Shown: positions 1 through 9,591 of the stretch, in pieces | How the letters are laid out: every line of letters begins with the position of its first letter | Position numbering within the stretch: position 1 is the stretch's first letter | NCBI RefSeq assembly: GCF_019038595.1 | Contig: NZ_JAHOPF010000003.1 | Span: forward strand, 434,001 to 498,000 | DNA from: Kaistella soli | GTDB lineage: Bacteria; Bacteroidota; Bacteroidia; Flavobacteriales; Weeksellaceae | Length of the DNA: 64,000 nt | Reading direction: 5' to 3' | Notes under the pieces: model-generated | The model's input: only the letters and a program-made list of their open reading frames with translations | Databases searched by the model: none | Told to the model about the DNA's origin: nothing | Position numbers and translations under genes: made by a program

Positions 1-645
1 GCGCCTTCAATCAAAGAATTCATTATTAAAACCGATTATTTCTTTGTAGAAAATGAAAAAACCGCAAGAAAAGTGATTAAGTTTTTCGCGCCAGAAAAAA
101 AACAGGCCGATCTTAAGCTTTTTTTGCTTGACAAATATTCCACAAATGTTGATTTAAAAGAAGCCCAGAAACTGATGAAAAGCGGTCAGGATTTTGGTTT
201 GCTTTCTGAAGCAGGGCTTCCCTGCATTGCAGATCCCGGAAATGTGATGGTGAAATGGAGTCATGAAAACAACATCAAAGTCATTCCGGTTAACGGGCCT
301 TCGTCGATTATTCTTGCTTTAATTTCGAGTGGATTTAACGGACAGGAATTTACGTTCCACGGTTATCTGCCGATTGATAAAACCGAGAAGAAAGCGAAGA
401 TTCATTTTCTGGAAAATCAGGTTCAGAAAACCGGTTATACGCAGATATTTATGGAAACTCCTTACCGCAACAATCCTCTTTTTGAAGATCTCTGCAGATT
501 TCTTTCTCCCAATACCAAACTCTGTATTGCTGCAAATATTAATGATCCTGAAAACGAATTCATCAAAACTTTGAGTATTAAAGAATGGCAGAAAAACAAG
601 CCCGAACTCCATAAAATTCCGGCGGTTTTCGTTCTCGGGAAATAA
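1..645 (+). CDS. RsmI-like SAM-dependent methyltransferase (5' end outside window)
   Basis: The reading frame is open to base 1, so the start lies upstream; 214 residues are visible and perhaps 20 are missing. It belongs to the tetrapyrrole-methylase/RsmI fold: visible motifs are SEAGLPCIADPG (RsmI: SDAGTPLISDPG), NGPSS (PGPSA) and METPYR (ESPHR). RsmI 2'-O-methylates C1402 of 16S rRNA. The protein is shorter and more diverged than true RsmI, lacking its C-terminal extension, so rRNA as substrate is an inference. It ends 65 nt before the next gene on the same strand. Confidence 0.8.
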   Translation, partial: APSIKEFIIKTDYFFVENEKTARKVIKFFAPEKKQADLKLFLLDKYSTNVDLKEAQKLMKSGQDFGLLSEAGLPCIADPGNVMVKWSHENNIKVIPVNGPSSIILALISSGFNGQEFTFHGYLPIDKTEKKAKIHFLENQVQKTGYTQIFMETPYRNNPLFEDLCRFLSPNTKLCIAANINDPENEFIKTLSIKEWQKNKPELHKIPAVFVLGK

Positions 646-710
646 AGTTTAACTTCCTTTAACAGCCGATTTGCACTATTGTTGACGCTGGTAGAGGAAA
701 TTAAATTATC

Positions 711-1088
711 ATGTCAGACAAAAAATTAGCGGGTCTTTGGCTTGACCAGAGCAAAGCAGTAGTAGTAAAGAATCACGACGCACAGAACGCTTTTAAATTT
801 TTCCTCTGTTCGCCCTTAAAAGCGACAGTTCAGCACGGAAATTCCAGTGAGAATGCTGAAAACAATGCGGAACAGACCAATAAAGCAAAATATTTTAAAG
901 AGATTTCACATCTTTTAACGAATTCTGAGGAGGTTTACGTTACCGGTCCGGGAAAAATTCAGGAAGAATTTAAAGCTTATCTGCATGATACAGCGCAGTT
1001 TAAAAATCTGAAAATCACCTTGGATACCGCGCAGCACATGAGTGATGAGGAAGTTTTGGAGACAGTGAAAAAACATTTTGGGGAATAA
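711..1088 (+). CDS. Small eRF1/baeRF-like protein
   Basis: A 125-residue soluble protein with no signal peptide or membrane segment. The opening GLWLDQSKAVVV and the later strand-loop EVYVTGPGKIQEEFKAYL resemble the domain-3 (L7Ae-like) region of eRF1/Dom34-type proteins found as small stand-alone proteins in bacteria, sometimes annotated as host attachment or translational machinery proteins. The middle (about residues 40-60) is Asn/Glu-rich and probably flexible. A role in ribosome rescue is only suggested by fold resemblance. It follows the RsmI-like gene and could share its transcript. Confidence 0.5.
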   Translation: MSDKKLAGLWLDQSKAVVVKNHDAQNAFKFFLCSPLKATVQHGNSSENAENNAEQTNKAKYFKEISHLLTNSEEVYVTGPGKIQEEFKAYLHDTAQFKNLKITLDTAQHMSDEEVLETVKKHFGE

Positions 1089-1118
1089 TATAATTCATTT
1101 AAGTTGTTCTCGCCCGGT

Positions 1119-1592
1119 TTAATACTTAATGCCGATTTTTTTCAGAATAAAATGCAAAAGCCAAACCGGACCGATAAGCAGAAACTGCAGATCTTTCAGG
1201 AAACTCGGTTTCTTGCCTTCAATTTTATGGCCGTAAAACTGGCCAATCCATGACAGGATAAAAACAGCCACAAAAACAATCCAGGACCGGTGTTCAAACT
1301 GAGCATTTACAAAATACACCAAATGTTCCAATAAAAACATCAGAACGATCATCATTAAAGCGATGCGCCATGATAATCTGAAATAGAACACGCTCACTAG
1401 AAATATCGCAATCAAAGAAACGATGCTTATTGCTCCGAAATATCTCACAAAGAAATGCGGTGCAGGAATGAGAGATATAAATCCTAATATTGACCAGAAG
1501 ATTAAGGGTACACAAATCCAGTGGATGGTTTTATTGGTGTGGTTCTGGTGGCTTTCGGCATATTCGGCAAAGAGCTGATCTATTTTTCTCAT
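1119..1592 (-). CDS. Mpo1-like/DUF962 membrane protein
   Basis: An integral membrane protein of the DUF962 (YGL010w/Mpo1-like) family; in yeast Mpo1 is an Fe(II)-dependent dioxygenase acting on 2-hydroxy fatty acids. Conserved histidines occur at the N-terminus (ESHQNHTNKTIHW) and before the C-terminal helix (GQFYGHKIEGKKPS). About four hydrophobic segments follow one another. A GTG at 1601 is also in frame, but the ATG at 1592 (157 residues, MRKIDQLFAEY) fits the family N-terminus better. It lies downstream of metG on the same strand but is separated from it by a strong terminator hairpin. Confidence 0.75.
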   Translation of the reverse strand: MRKIDQLFAEYAESHQNHTNKTIHWICVPLIFWSILGFISLIPAPHFFVRYFGAISIVSLIAIFLVSVFYFRLSWRIALMMIVLMFLLEHLVYFVNAQFEHRSWIVFVAVFILSWIGQFYGHKIEGKKPSFLKDLQFLLIGPVWLLHFILKKIGIKY

Positions 1593-1625
1593 GATATTCA
1601 CGGTTTTTATCGGTGATTAAAAATA

Positions 1626-1659
1626 AAAAAAGATTTTGAGATATTTCAAAATCTTTTTT
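1626..1659 (-). terminator. Terminator after metG
   Basis: Perfect 14-bp inverted repeat (1626-1639 and 1646-1659, 6-nt loop); its A/T ends give a U-run in either direction. It separates metG from the DUF962 gene. Confidence 0.75.
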
Positions 1660-1710
1660 CATGATGAAGGCGCCGGAAAATGAAGGCGCCGAAGGCAAGT
1701 TCTTAAGGTT

Positions 1711-3744
1711 TTATCCGATTTCTATTCCGTTTTCTACGGTTTCATCAGGCGTTACAAAAACTAATTTTCCCTCTGAATTATTTGTTAAAAGCAACATTCC
1801 CTGAGATTCGATGCCGCGGATTTTTCTGGGCGCAAGGTTCAGTAAGATCATCACCTGTTTGCCGACACATTCTTCCGGGGTAAAACTTTCAGCAACTCCA
1901 GATACTACAGTTCTTACATCAACACCAGTGTCTACAGAGAATTTCAGCAGTTTGTCTGCTTTTTCCACTTTTTCTGCCGTAAGGATGGTTGCGGTTCTTA
2001 AGTCTATTTTCGTAAAATCATCAAACTGAATTTCGTCTTTCATAGGGTTTGCTTTAGGATTGGTTTTTTTGTTGCTCTGCTTTGTGTTTTCCAGTTTTTG
2101 AATCTGGAAATCAATCGTTTCATCTTCAATTTTTGAAAATAACAGTTCGGCAGGATTAATTTGGTGACCGGTTTTAATCAAAACTTTTTCATTCTGAATT
2201 TCTTTCCAGCTGAGTTGGGAAACATTAAACATTTTCTGCAGTTTTCCAGCGCTGAACGGCATGAACGGCTCGCAGACCTGTGCCAAACCGACAGCAATCT
2301 GTGCAGCGACAAATAATGAACCCGCAGCCTTTTCAGGATTGTCTTTAATGGTTTTCCAAGGTTCCTCGGTCTGTAAATACTGATTTCCGAATCGTGCCAA
2401 ATTCATCATTGCAGACAAAGCGTTTCTGAATTCAAAATTCTCAAGGAAGTTTTCGATTTCGTTGGCTGCTTTTGTAATCTCATTTAATTCAGCAGCGTTT
2501 TCGTCTCCTGCCGGAACAACTCCGTCGTAATATTTATGGATAAGAACGGCTACTCTGTTGATGAAATTTCCGAAAATCCCAACCAACTCAGAATTGTTTT
2601 TAGTCTGAAAATCTTTCCATGTAAAATTATTGTCTTTGGTTTCGGGAGCTGAAGAAAGGAGCGCATAACGCAAAACATCCTGCTGTCCAGGGAATTCTTC
2701 AACATATTCGTGTGCCCATACCGCCCAGTTTCGGGAAGTGGAAATTTTATCATTCTCAAGATTTAAAAACTCAAAAGCCGGTACATTAGTCGGCATGATA
2801 TAATCGCCGTGTGCTTTCATCATCGCGGGGAAAATAATACAGTGGAACACAATATTGTCTTTCCCGATAAAATGAATCAGATCTGAATTTTCATTCTGCC
2901 AGTAATCTTTCCAGTTTTTACCGTTTTTTTCGGCCCATTCCTGAGTGAAAGAGATATAACCGATTGGCGCGTCAAACCAAACATATAATACTTTACCTTC
3001 TGCATCAGGCAAAGGAACCGGAACTCCCCAGTTTAAATCTCGGGTCATTGCGCGCGGTTTCAGACCGTCATTCAGCCACGATTTTACCTGCCCGTAAACA
3101 TTGGGTTTCCAGTCGTTTTTATGGCCTTCTATAATCCATTCGTTCAGGAAATTTTCATAATCGTTTAAAGGCAGATACCAGTTTTTGGTTTCCTTTAAAA
3201 CAGGAATATTACCGCTTAACATCGATTTTGGATTGATCAGTTCGGACGGCGAAAGGGTAGAGCCGCATTTTTCGCACTGGTCGCCGTAAGCGTTATCGTT
3301 GCCACAGTTGGGGCAGGTTCCCACGATATATCGGTCTGCCAGAAATTCACCGGCCTGTTCGTCGAAATACTGTTCTGAAACTTCTTCAGTAAATTTGTCT
3401 TTATTATAAAGAGTGGAAAAGAAATCCTGACTTGCTTCGTAATGTTTTTTGGAAGTAGTTCTGGAGTATTCGTCGAAAGAAATGCCAAGATCGCTGAAAG
3501 ATTTCTTAATGATTCCGTGGTATTTGTCAACAATATCCTGAGGAGTTACACCTTCCTTTTTTGCACGGATGGTAATAGGAATACCGTGCTCATCCGATCC
3601 GCAAATAAATGCCACGTCTTTTCCCTGTCTCCGCTGAAATCTTGCATATACATCCGCAGGAATATATACTCCTGCCAAATGACCGATATGAACCGGACCG
3701 TTTGCGTAAGGTAAAGCGGCCGTAATCATCTTTCTTTCTGACAT
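1711..3744 (-). CDS. metG: Methionyl-tRNA synthetase
   Basis: A class I aminoacyl-tRNA synthetase of 677 residues charging tRNA-Met in the cytoplasm. HIGH is at residues 19-22; the KMSKS loop is KISTS at 333-337. A four-cysteine zinc knuckle (C144, C147, C157, C160, CPNC and CEKC) places it in the MetRS1 subgroup. The alpha-helical anticodon domain is followed, after a Lys/Asn-rich linker near 550-565, by a C-terminal Trbp111-type tRNA-binding OB domain (about 575-677, KIDLRTATI...). Length and domain order are those of complete bacterial dimeric MetRS. Its promoter faces away from susC. Confidence 0.97.
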   Translation of the reverse strand: MSERKMITAALPYANGPVHIGHLAGVYIPADVYARFQRRQGKDVAFICGSDEHGIPITIRAKKEGVTPQDIVDKYHGIIKKSFSDLGISFDEYSRTTSKKHYEASQDFFSTLYNKDKFTEEVSEQYFDEQAGEFLADRYIVGTCPNCGNDNAYGDQCEKCGSTLSPSELINPKSMLSGNIPVLKETKNWYLPLNDYENFLNEWIIEGHKNDWKPNVYGQVKSWLNDGLKPRAMTRDLNWGVPVPLPDAEGKVLYVWFDAPIGYISFTQEWAEKNGKNWKDYWQNENSDLIHFIGKDNIVFHCIIFPAMMKAHGDYIMPTNVPAFEFLNLENDKISTSRNWAVWAHEYVEEFPGQQDVLRYALLSSAPETKDNNFTWKDFQTKNNSELVGIFGNFINRVAVLIHKYYDGVVPAGDENAAELNEITKAANEIENFLENFEFRNALSAMMNLARFGNQYLQTEEPWKTIKDNPEKAAGSLFVAAQIAVGLAQVCEPFMPFSAGKLQKMFNVSQLSWKEIQNEKVLIKTGHQINPAELLFSKIEDETIDFQIQKLENTKQSNKKTNPKANPMKDEIQFDDFTKIDLRTATILTAEKVEKADKLLKFSVDTGVDVRTVVSGVAESFTPEECVGKQVMILLNLAPRKIRGIESQGMLLLTNNSEGKLVFVTPDETVENGIEIG

Positions 3745-3763
3745 AATTTATCTCTTATTTGTG

Positions 3764-3771
3764 CAAAGATA
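3764..3771 (-). promoter_or_regulatory. metG -7 box
   Basis: On the minus strand TATCTTTG matches the Bacteroidota -7 consensus TAnnTTTG and lies 19 nt before the metG ATG. No clear -33 TTG is present. Confidence 0.6.
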
Positions 3772-3774
3772 CGT

Positions 3775-4096
3775 GTTATGACGCTTAATTGAAAATTAAT
3801 GAAGATGAATAATCGGCATGAAGTGTGCCCGAAAAGGGGGTGTCAAATGGCAGAAACGATAAACAAATGTTTAACTTTTTGTTAAAGTTTAAACACTCAC
3901 AGGTGAGACAATGTGTTTTTTAAGTAATTGATTGTTAAGTAATTAAGTAGTTGCTGATCTTTTAATATATGATTTTTCTCAGATAAAATTAACATTTTTA
4001 GTAAAATATTAATACTGTTTGAATTTTTGATTAAATTGCAATGCTTCTCAGGTAGAAGTTGTTATGTATTGAATATTAATCCTAAATTTAAATTTT
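3775..4096 (+). promoter_or_regulatory. metG-susC intergenic region with two short palindromes
   Basis: No gene is seen. Two short inverted repeats stand out: TTTAAC(5 nt)GTTAAA at 3870-3886 and CTCACAGGTGAG at 3896-3907. They are candidate operators for the sus operon. No exact TAnnTTTG box was found close to susC, so its promoter is unassigned; the rest is AT-rich. Confidence 0.35.
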
Positions 4097-6826
4097 GTGA
4101 GAAACTATACTACAGTTTTGAAAATTGCGCCGGCCTTCCTATTATTAGCTGGTACAATGTTGCACGCACAAACAACAGATTCAGTTAAGACTGCCAATAT
4201 TGAGCAGGTTGTATTGATTGGTTACGGAAAGCAGAAGAAGGCTGATCTTACGGGATCTATTTCTTCTATTTCATCCAAAGATTTTAACGGCGGAGCTTCT
4301 TCTCCGGCGCAGCTGATTCAGGGAAAAACGCCTGGGGTTTCCATTACAGGAAACAGTGGAGCGCCGGGCGCAGGTTCTTCTATCCGTATCCGTGGGATCG
4401 GATCTTTGGCAGGCTCACAGTCCCCACTTATCGTTATTGATGGTGTACCACAGGATTTCAACGGTATTTCCGGAGCTTCAGATCCGTTGTCACTGATTAA
4501 CCCGAATGATATCGAAACTTTCGATATCCTTAAAGATGCTTCTGCGACTGCAATTTATGGGAACAGAGCGTCTAACGGGGTTATTCTCATTACGACTAAA
4601 AGAGGTTCCGCAGGGAAGTTTAAGGTGAATTTTTCAACGCTGGCTTCTGTATCCACCAAAATGAAAAATAATGATGTTTTGGGCGCTGATGAGTTCCGCA
4701 ATTTTGTTAATGCCCATGCAAGTGAAGCATACAAAGCGAAACTGGGAAATGCGGATACCAACTGGCAGGATTTAATTTATCAGGCAGCCTGGGGAACCGA
4801 CAATAATGTTGCCTTATCAGGCGGTATTAAAAATTTGCCTTACCGTTTGTCTTTGGGATATAATGAACAAAACGGTATCGTAAAAACCAATTCATTTAAA
4901 AGAACCTCTTTGGGCTTAAATTTAACGCCAAAATTCTTGGATAACCATTTGGCGGTAACCGTTAACGCAAAAGGAACCTTTACTGATAACCGTTTTGTAC
5001 CGGGCGGTGTAATAGGTGATGCTATTAATTTTGATCCCACACAGCCAGTGTACTCGGGTAATTCTAATTATGCCGGCTACTATGAATGGCTTTTGAATGG
5101 GGGACTAAATGTTAACGGAAATCCAAACCCTGTCGCTAAACTGTATTCAACAAGAGATGTTTCTTCAATCTGGAGAGGTTTGGGAAATATTCAGTTAGAT
5201 TATAAATTCCATTTTCTTCCGGATCTTCACTTTAATGTAAATGCAGGTTATGATTACACTAAATCTGAAGGTGCCAAAACAGAAGATGGAGCGTATAAAA
5301 TTGCTTTTGCTGACAAAGGCCGTTACAGAAGCTATGCTCAGGAAAAGAAAAATAAGTTGCTGGAAACTTATTTAAGCTATACCAAAACCATCGAATCAAT
5401 TAATACCAACGTTGATTTAGTTGGAGGTTATTCTTACCAGAATTTCTACAGAGAAGAGCCATATGCGCCGACATATAATGGTAATAATATACCTCCTAAA
5501 AACGGAAATGATTTTATAACAAGAAATGTACTATTGTCATATTACGGAAGAGGAATTTTTACTGTAGCCAATAAATACATTCTTTCAGCATCGGTAAGAA
5601 GAGATGGATCTTCAAGATTCTGGAACGGAGTTGATACCAAAAATCTTTACGGAACTTTCCCAGGTGTTTCAGCCGCATGGAAAATCAATGAAGAAGAATT
5701 CTTAAAAGGAAAAGGAATCAATACTCTGAAATTGCGTGCAGGTTGGGGTAAAACCGGTAACCAGGAAATTGGTGCTGGGGATTATCCTGCATTCTCTTCC
5801 TATAATTTAAGTGACGGAGGTGCGCAGTATTATTTAGGAGATTCTTATTATTTAATGTACAGACCCAATATTTTTAATCCTGAGTTGAAATGGGAGGTTA
5901 CGACCACGAAGAATTTAGGTTTAGATTTTGGTTTTGCGAAGAACAGAGTCTTCGGATCTGTTGATATATTCCAAAAAACAGCGGATCAGTTATTAGTAGA
6001 TTCGCCAATTGCTGCGGGAGATGTTTCGAATCATAATATCCTGAATATTGGTACGATGGATTCCAAAGGTATTGAAGGCTCCATTACCGTGGTTCCGGTA
6101 AAAACTGAAAATACCACATGGGATTTGTCATTCAATGCAACGCATTATAACTCCGAAATTACCAATCTTGTGGCCGGAGCTGATGATGCTTTTAACATAC
6201 AGATTGGCGGTATTTCAGGTGGAGTAGGTAATACCATTCAGGCCCATTCGGTAGGTAACAAGCCATATGCATTCTTCGTGTTCCAGCAGGTTTATGATAA
6301 CACAGGAAAGCCACTAGATGGAGTATATGTAGACAGAAACGGTGACGGAAAAATAAATGCTTCCGATAAATACTACTATAAATCAACCCAGCCGGATGCA
6401 ATTTTAGGTTTCAATACCAAATTCACTCACAAAAACTGGGATGCAGGTTTAAGCGCAAGAGCTGTAATTGGTAATTACGTTTATAATAACGCCGCTTCCA
6501 ACTCTTCATTACAGTCTGCTTCCACGAACGAATATTTACAGAATGTATATCAGACTGCTGTAGTTAACAATTTTGCGACACCTCAGTATTTCTCTGATCT
6601 GTTTGTAGAAAATGCATCATTCTTCCGACTTGATAATGTGAATTTAGGATATAACTTCAAAGATATTTTCGCTCCGGGATCCAGCCTTAGGGTTTATGCA
6701 ATGGCGCAGAATGTATTTGTAGTCACTAAATATACAGGTGTTGATCCTGAAGTATTCGGCGGTATTGACAATGGTTATTACCAAATGCCAAAAGTGTATT
6801 CATTAGGCTTTAACTTTAATTTTTAA
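4097..6826 (+). CDS. susC: SusC/RagA-type TonB-dependent outer-membrane transporter
   Basis: A 909-residue TonB-linked barrel that imports oligosaccharides captured by SusD. After a signal peptide (cleaved after about LHAQ, residue 25) comes a TonB-box-like segment and the SusC signature IEQVVLIGYGKQKKADLTGS, then the plug (GVSI...IRIRGIGS...DGVP) and the barrel, ending in a terminal Phe. The usual N-terminal carboxypeptidase-regulatory-like domain is missing: the signal peptide runs almost straight into the TonB box. The start is GTG at 4097; a stop lies upstream in frame and no ATG is available. susD begins within 10 nt of the stop. Maltodextrin is inferred as substrate from the GH97, GH13 and SusE/F neighbours. 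Confidence 0.93.
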   Translation: MRNYTTVLKIAPAFLLLAGTMLHAQTTDSVKTANIEQVVLIGYGKQKKADLTGSISSISSKDFNGGASSPAQLIQGKTPGVSITGNSGAPGAGSSIRIRGIGSLAGSQSPLIVIDGVPQDFNGISGASDPLSLINPNDIETFDILKDASATAIYGNRASNGVILITTKRGSAGKFKVNFSTLASVSTKMKNNDVLGADEFRNFVNAHASEAYKAKLGNADTNWQDLIYQAAWGTDNNVALSGGIKNLPYRLSLGYNEQNGIVKTNSFKRTSLGLNLTPKFLDNHLAVTVNAKGTFTDNRFVPGGVIGDAINFDPTQPVYSGNSNYAGYYEWLLNGGLNVNGNPNPVAKLYSTRDVSSIWRGLGNIQLDYKFHFLPDLHFNVNAGYDYTKSEGAKTEDGAYKIAFADKGRYRSYAQEKKNKLLETYLSYTKTIESINTNVDLVGGYSYQNFYREEPYAPTYNGNNIPPKNGNDFITRNVLLSYYGRGIFTVANKYILSASVRRDGSSRFWNGVDTKNLYGTFPGVSAAWKINEEEFLKGKGINTLKLRAGWGKTGNQEIGAGDYPAFSSYNLSDGGAQYYLGDSYYLMYRPNIFNPELKWEVTTTKNLGLDFGFAKNRVFGSVDIFQKTADQLLVDSPIAAGDVSNHNILNIGTMDSKGIEGSITVVPVKTENTTWDLSFNATHYNSEITNLVAGADDAFNIQIGGISGGVGNTIQAHSVGNKPYAFFVFQQVYDNTGKPLDGVYVDRNGDGKINASDKYYYKSTQPDAILGFNTKFTHKNWDAGLSARAVIGNYVYNNAASNSSLQSASTNEYLQNVYQTAVVNNFATPQYFSDLFVENASFFRLDNVNLGYNFKDIFAPGSSLRVYAMAQNVFVVTKYTGVDPEVFGGIDNGYYQMPKVYSLGFNFNF

Positions 6827-6835
6827 TTGAGAAAA

Positions 6836-8437
6836 ATGAAATCATATAGCACAAAATTAAAAACAATAATTACTGCAGCATCTGTTGTAATGCTATTTTC
6901 GGCGACTTCATGTATGAAAGATCTGGAGCAGACTCCGGTTGTAGATGTTACTGCTGAAACAATATACGGCAACTTTGCCAACTACCCGAATGCTCTGGCT
7001 AAATTATACGGAGGTTTTGCGCACGGAGGTAACGATGGTGGCGGAGGAAACGTAGATATCACAGGTATCGACGGTAACTTTTCCCAATACACAAGACAGC
7101 TTTTCACTTTGCAGGTACTTCCTACGGACGAAGCGGTAATTGCCTGGAATGATGGTACATTGCAGTCTATCCATAAAATGAACTGGGATTCTTCAAGTGA
7201 ATTTGTTGCAGCATTTTATTACAGAATCTTTACTGAAATTGCTTTCTGTAATGATTTTCTGAGAAATACCACCGACGAAAAATTGGCGGCCAACAATATT
7301 ACAGGTACTAACCTGGCAGAAGCTAAACAAATGAGAGCTGAAGCAAGGTATTTACGTGCGCTGGCTTATTACCACGCAATGGATTTGTTCGGAAATGTGC
7401 CTTTCCCGACGGAAGATAATATGCCAATCGGTTCTTCAACGCCTCCTCCAAGAATTACAAGAGCAGATTTGTTTAAGTTTGTAGAAGCTGAATTAAAAGC
7501 AATTGAAGGTGACCTGAAAGCACCTCGTGCAAGCTACGGAAGAGCTGACAAAGCTGCTGCGTGGTCGCTTTTGGCAAGGCTTTATCTGAATGCACAGGTT
7601 TATACCGGTACTGCAAGATATGCTGATTGTATTACTTACAGCAACAAGGTAATTGCAGCGGGTTACGGATTGAAGTCCAAATACACTGATTTATTCCGCG
7701 CTGATAACGACAAAAACAATCCGGAAGTTATTTTCCCAATTGTATTTGATGGCTTGAAAGCACAAACCTATGGTGGTACTACTTATCTGGTGCATGCCGC
7801 AGTAGGCGGAACTATGGATGCCAAACAGTTTGGAATTAACGGAGGATGGTCCGGTTTAAGAACCACCAAAGCTTATGTTAATCTATTTGGTGGAGCAGGT
7901 ACAAGCGATACAAGAGGAAACTTTTATACTGAAAAACAGACTTTGGAAATTGATGATTTAGGGAACTTCTCTAACGGTTATGCTTTTGTGAAATACAAAA
8001 ATTTAACAAGCACAGGCGAAGAAGGTTCTGACGGACCAACCAAAGGTTCAGGAAACTTTGTAGATACTGATATCGCGATGTTCCGTCTGGCTGATATTTA
8101 TCTGATGTACGCTGAAGCAAACTTAAGAGGCGGCGGCGGTGATGCTGCAACAGCGCTTGGATATGTAAATGCAATCAGAACAAGAGCGGGTGCACTTCCG
8201 GTTGCTTCCATTAACTTAAACTTTATTCTTGATGAAAGAGGAAGAGAATTAGGTTGGGAAATGACCAGAAGAACAGATCTTATCAGATACGGTAAATTTA
8301 CAACGGCTTCTTATCTGTGGCCTTGGAAAGGTGGCGTTAAAGACGGTCAGGCAGTAGAAGATTACAGAAATCTTTATCCGATTCCTGCCAAAGACATTAT
8401 TGCCAACCCTAATTTAATTCAGAACACGGGTTATTAA
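6836..8437 (+). CDS. susD: SusD/RagB nutrient-binding outer-membrane lipoprotein
   Basis: Surface lipoprotein that caps SusC and binds glycan. Lipobox FSATSC gives Cys26 as the lipidated residue in a 533-residue precursor, followed by the SusD N-terminal segment (LEQTPVVDVTAETIY), TPR-like helices (ARYLRALAYYHAMDLFGNVP is the classical motif) and the C-terminal RagB/SusD domain ending NPLNLIQNTGY-like (here NPNLIQNTGY). A TTG nine bases upstream is in frame, but ATG 6836 gives a normal lipoprotein signal. It forms one operon with susC. Confidence 0.95.
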   Translation: MKSYSTKLKTIITAASVVMLFSATSCMKDLEQTPVVDVTAETIYGNFANYPNALAKLYGGFAHGGNDGGGGNVDITGIDGNFSQYTRQLFTLQVLPTDEAVIAWNDGTLQSIHKMNWDSSSEFVAAFYYRIFTEIAFCNDFLRNTTDEKLAANNITGTNLAEAKQMRAEARYLRALAYYHAMDLFGNVPFPTEDNMPIGSSTPPPRITRADLFKFVEAELKAIEGDLKAPRASYGRADKAAAWSLLARLYLNAQVYTGTARYADCITYSNKVIAAGYGLKSKYTDLFRADNDKNNPEVIFPIVFDGLKAQTYGGTTYLVHAAVGGTMDAKQFGINGGWSGLRTTKAYVNLFGGAGTSDTRGNFYTEKQTLEIDDLGNFSNGYAFVKYKNLTSTGEEGSDGPTKGSGNFVDTDIAMFRLADIYLMYAEANLRGGGGDAATALGYVNAIRTRAGALPVASINLNFILDERGRELGWEMTRRTDLIRYGKFTTASYLWPWKGGVKDGQAVEDYRNLYPIPAKDIIANPNLIQNTGY

Positions 8438-8450
8438 TTTTCAATCATTA

Positions 8451-9581
8451 ATGAACAATAATACAATGAAACATAATATTATCAATGCATTTTTTGCATT
8501 ACTGATTATCTTTGGGCTGTCCTCGTGTGACAACAGGGAAATAATTCAGGTAGAAAACAGCGCCGCACCGATTGTGATGAACCTGTCGGCAGAACATATT
8601 TTTCTGGACAAAAACTACCCTGACAATCCGGCTCTGAATGTAACATGGACACAGGCCGCGTATACCGTGCCTGTAGAAGTGGGTTACAGAATCGAAGCTT
8701 CAAAAACTGCAGATTTTAAAACTCCTTATACCTTAGGAACCGTATCAGAATCTGTAAGAACTGCTACTTATACCGTAAGCCAGTTAAATGCTGCTGCTCA
8801 AACCATCGGACTCATCAAAGATGTGGAAGGTAAAATGTTCATCAGAGTTATTTCATCTTTAGGGGTGAATCAGATGACAGCAGTTTCTAACGTAACATCA
8901 GTGATGGTTACTCCGTACGAATTGGAATATCCTACTTTCTATCTGGTGGGTGATGCTTCCTATGTAGGCTGGAATTCCGGAGTTGCGCAGCCGCTGTATA
9001 AGAAAGAAAACAAATCTTATATCTATACCTATATGAAACCTGATAATTTCAGATTCTTAGGTCAGCAGGCGTGGAGCCCGGTCAATTACAGTATTGACAA
9101 CCCGGGCACAGATGCTGCAAACAGATACTTTAAACAGACATCAACAAATATTGCTTTTGCAGATCACGAAAACATGAAGTTTACTGATGCAGCTGGAATT
9201 TATTTACTGGAAATTAATGCGGACGGAGCAGTACAGTCTCTAACAGCAACAAAATCACCGTTAGGATACGATTATCCCAACCTTTATCTGGTAGGGACCA
9301 TCAACGGCTGGAACGCAGGTGCTGCCATTCCAATGACGAAAATTTCTGAAGGTGTATTTGAATATACAACCGTTCTGGCGGATGCTACTGAGATCAAGTT
9401 TCTTGGCCAGCAGGATTTTGCCGCTTTAGAATGGGGGAACATTCTGAAAAACAACGATGGAAACTCAGGATTCTTAGGTCCAAAAGGAGATAATTCCAAC
9501 ATCAAATTTAATGGTGGCGGAAGTACTTATAAAATTACAGTAAACCTGAAAGCGGGAACTTACACATTAGTTAAACAATAA
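8451..9581 (+). CDS. susE: SusE-like starch-binding lipoprotein
   Basis: Outer-membrane lipoprotein of the SusE/SusF family; lipobox GLSSC. The N-terminal third is an Ig-like SusE domain; two similar starch-binding modules follow, each opening with a strand-turn motif (YLVGDASYVGWN near residue 165 and YLVGTINGWN near residue 282) and each containing FLGQQ. The tryptophans in the VG...GWN motifs are typical ligand contacts in this family. Start may be 8451 or the ATG at 8466 (which gives 371 residues with lipidated Cys21). It is 13 nt from susD and 10 nt from susF, so one operon. Confidence 0.88.
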   Translation: MNNNTMKHNIINAFFALLIIFGLSSCDNREIIQVENSAAPIVMNLSAEHIFLDKNYPDNPALNVTWTQAAYTVPVEVGYRIEASKTADFKTPYTLGTVSESVRTATYTVSQLNAAAQTIGLIKDVEGKMFIRVISSLGVNQMTAVSNVTSVMVTPYELEYPTFYLVGDASYVGWNSGVAQPLYKKENKSYIYTYMKPDNFRFLGQQAWSPVNYSIDNPGTDAANRYFKQTSTNIAFADHENMKFTDAAGIYLLEINADGAVQSLTATKSPLGYDYPNLYLVGTINGWNAGAAIPMTKISEGVFEYTTVLADATEIKFLGQQDFAALEWGNILKNNDGNSGFLGPKGDNSNIKFNGGGSTYKITVNLKAGTYTLVKQ

Positions 9582-9591
9582 GTAAATAAAC

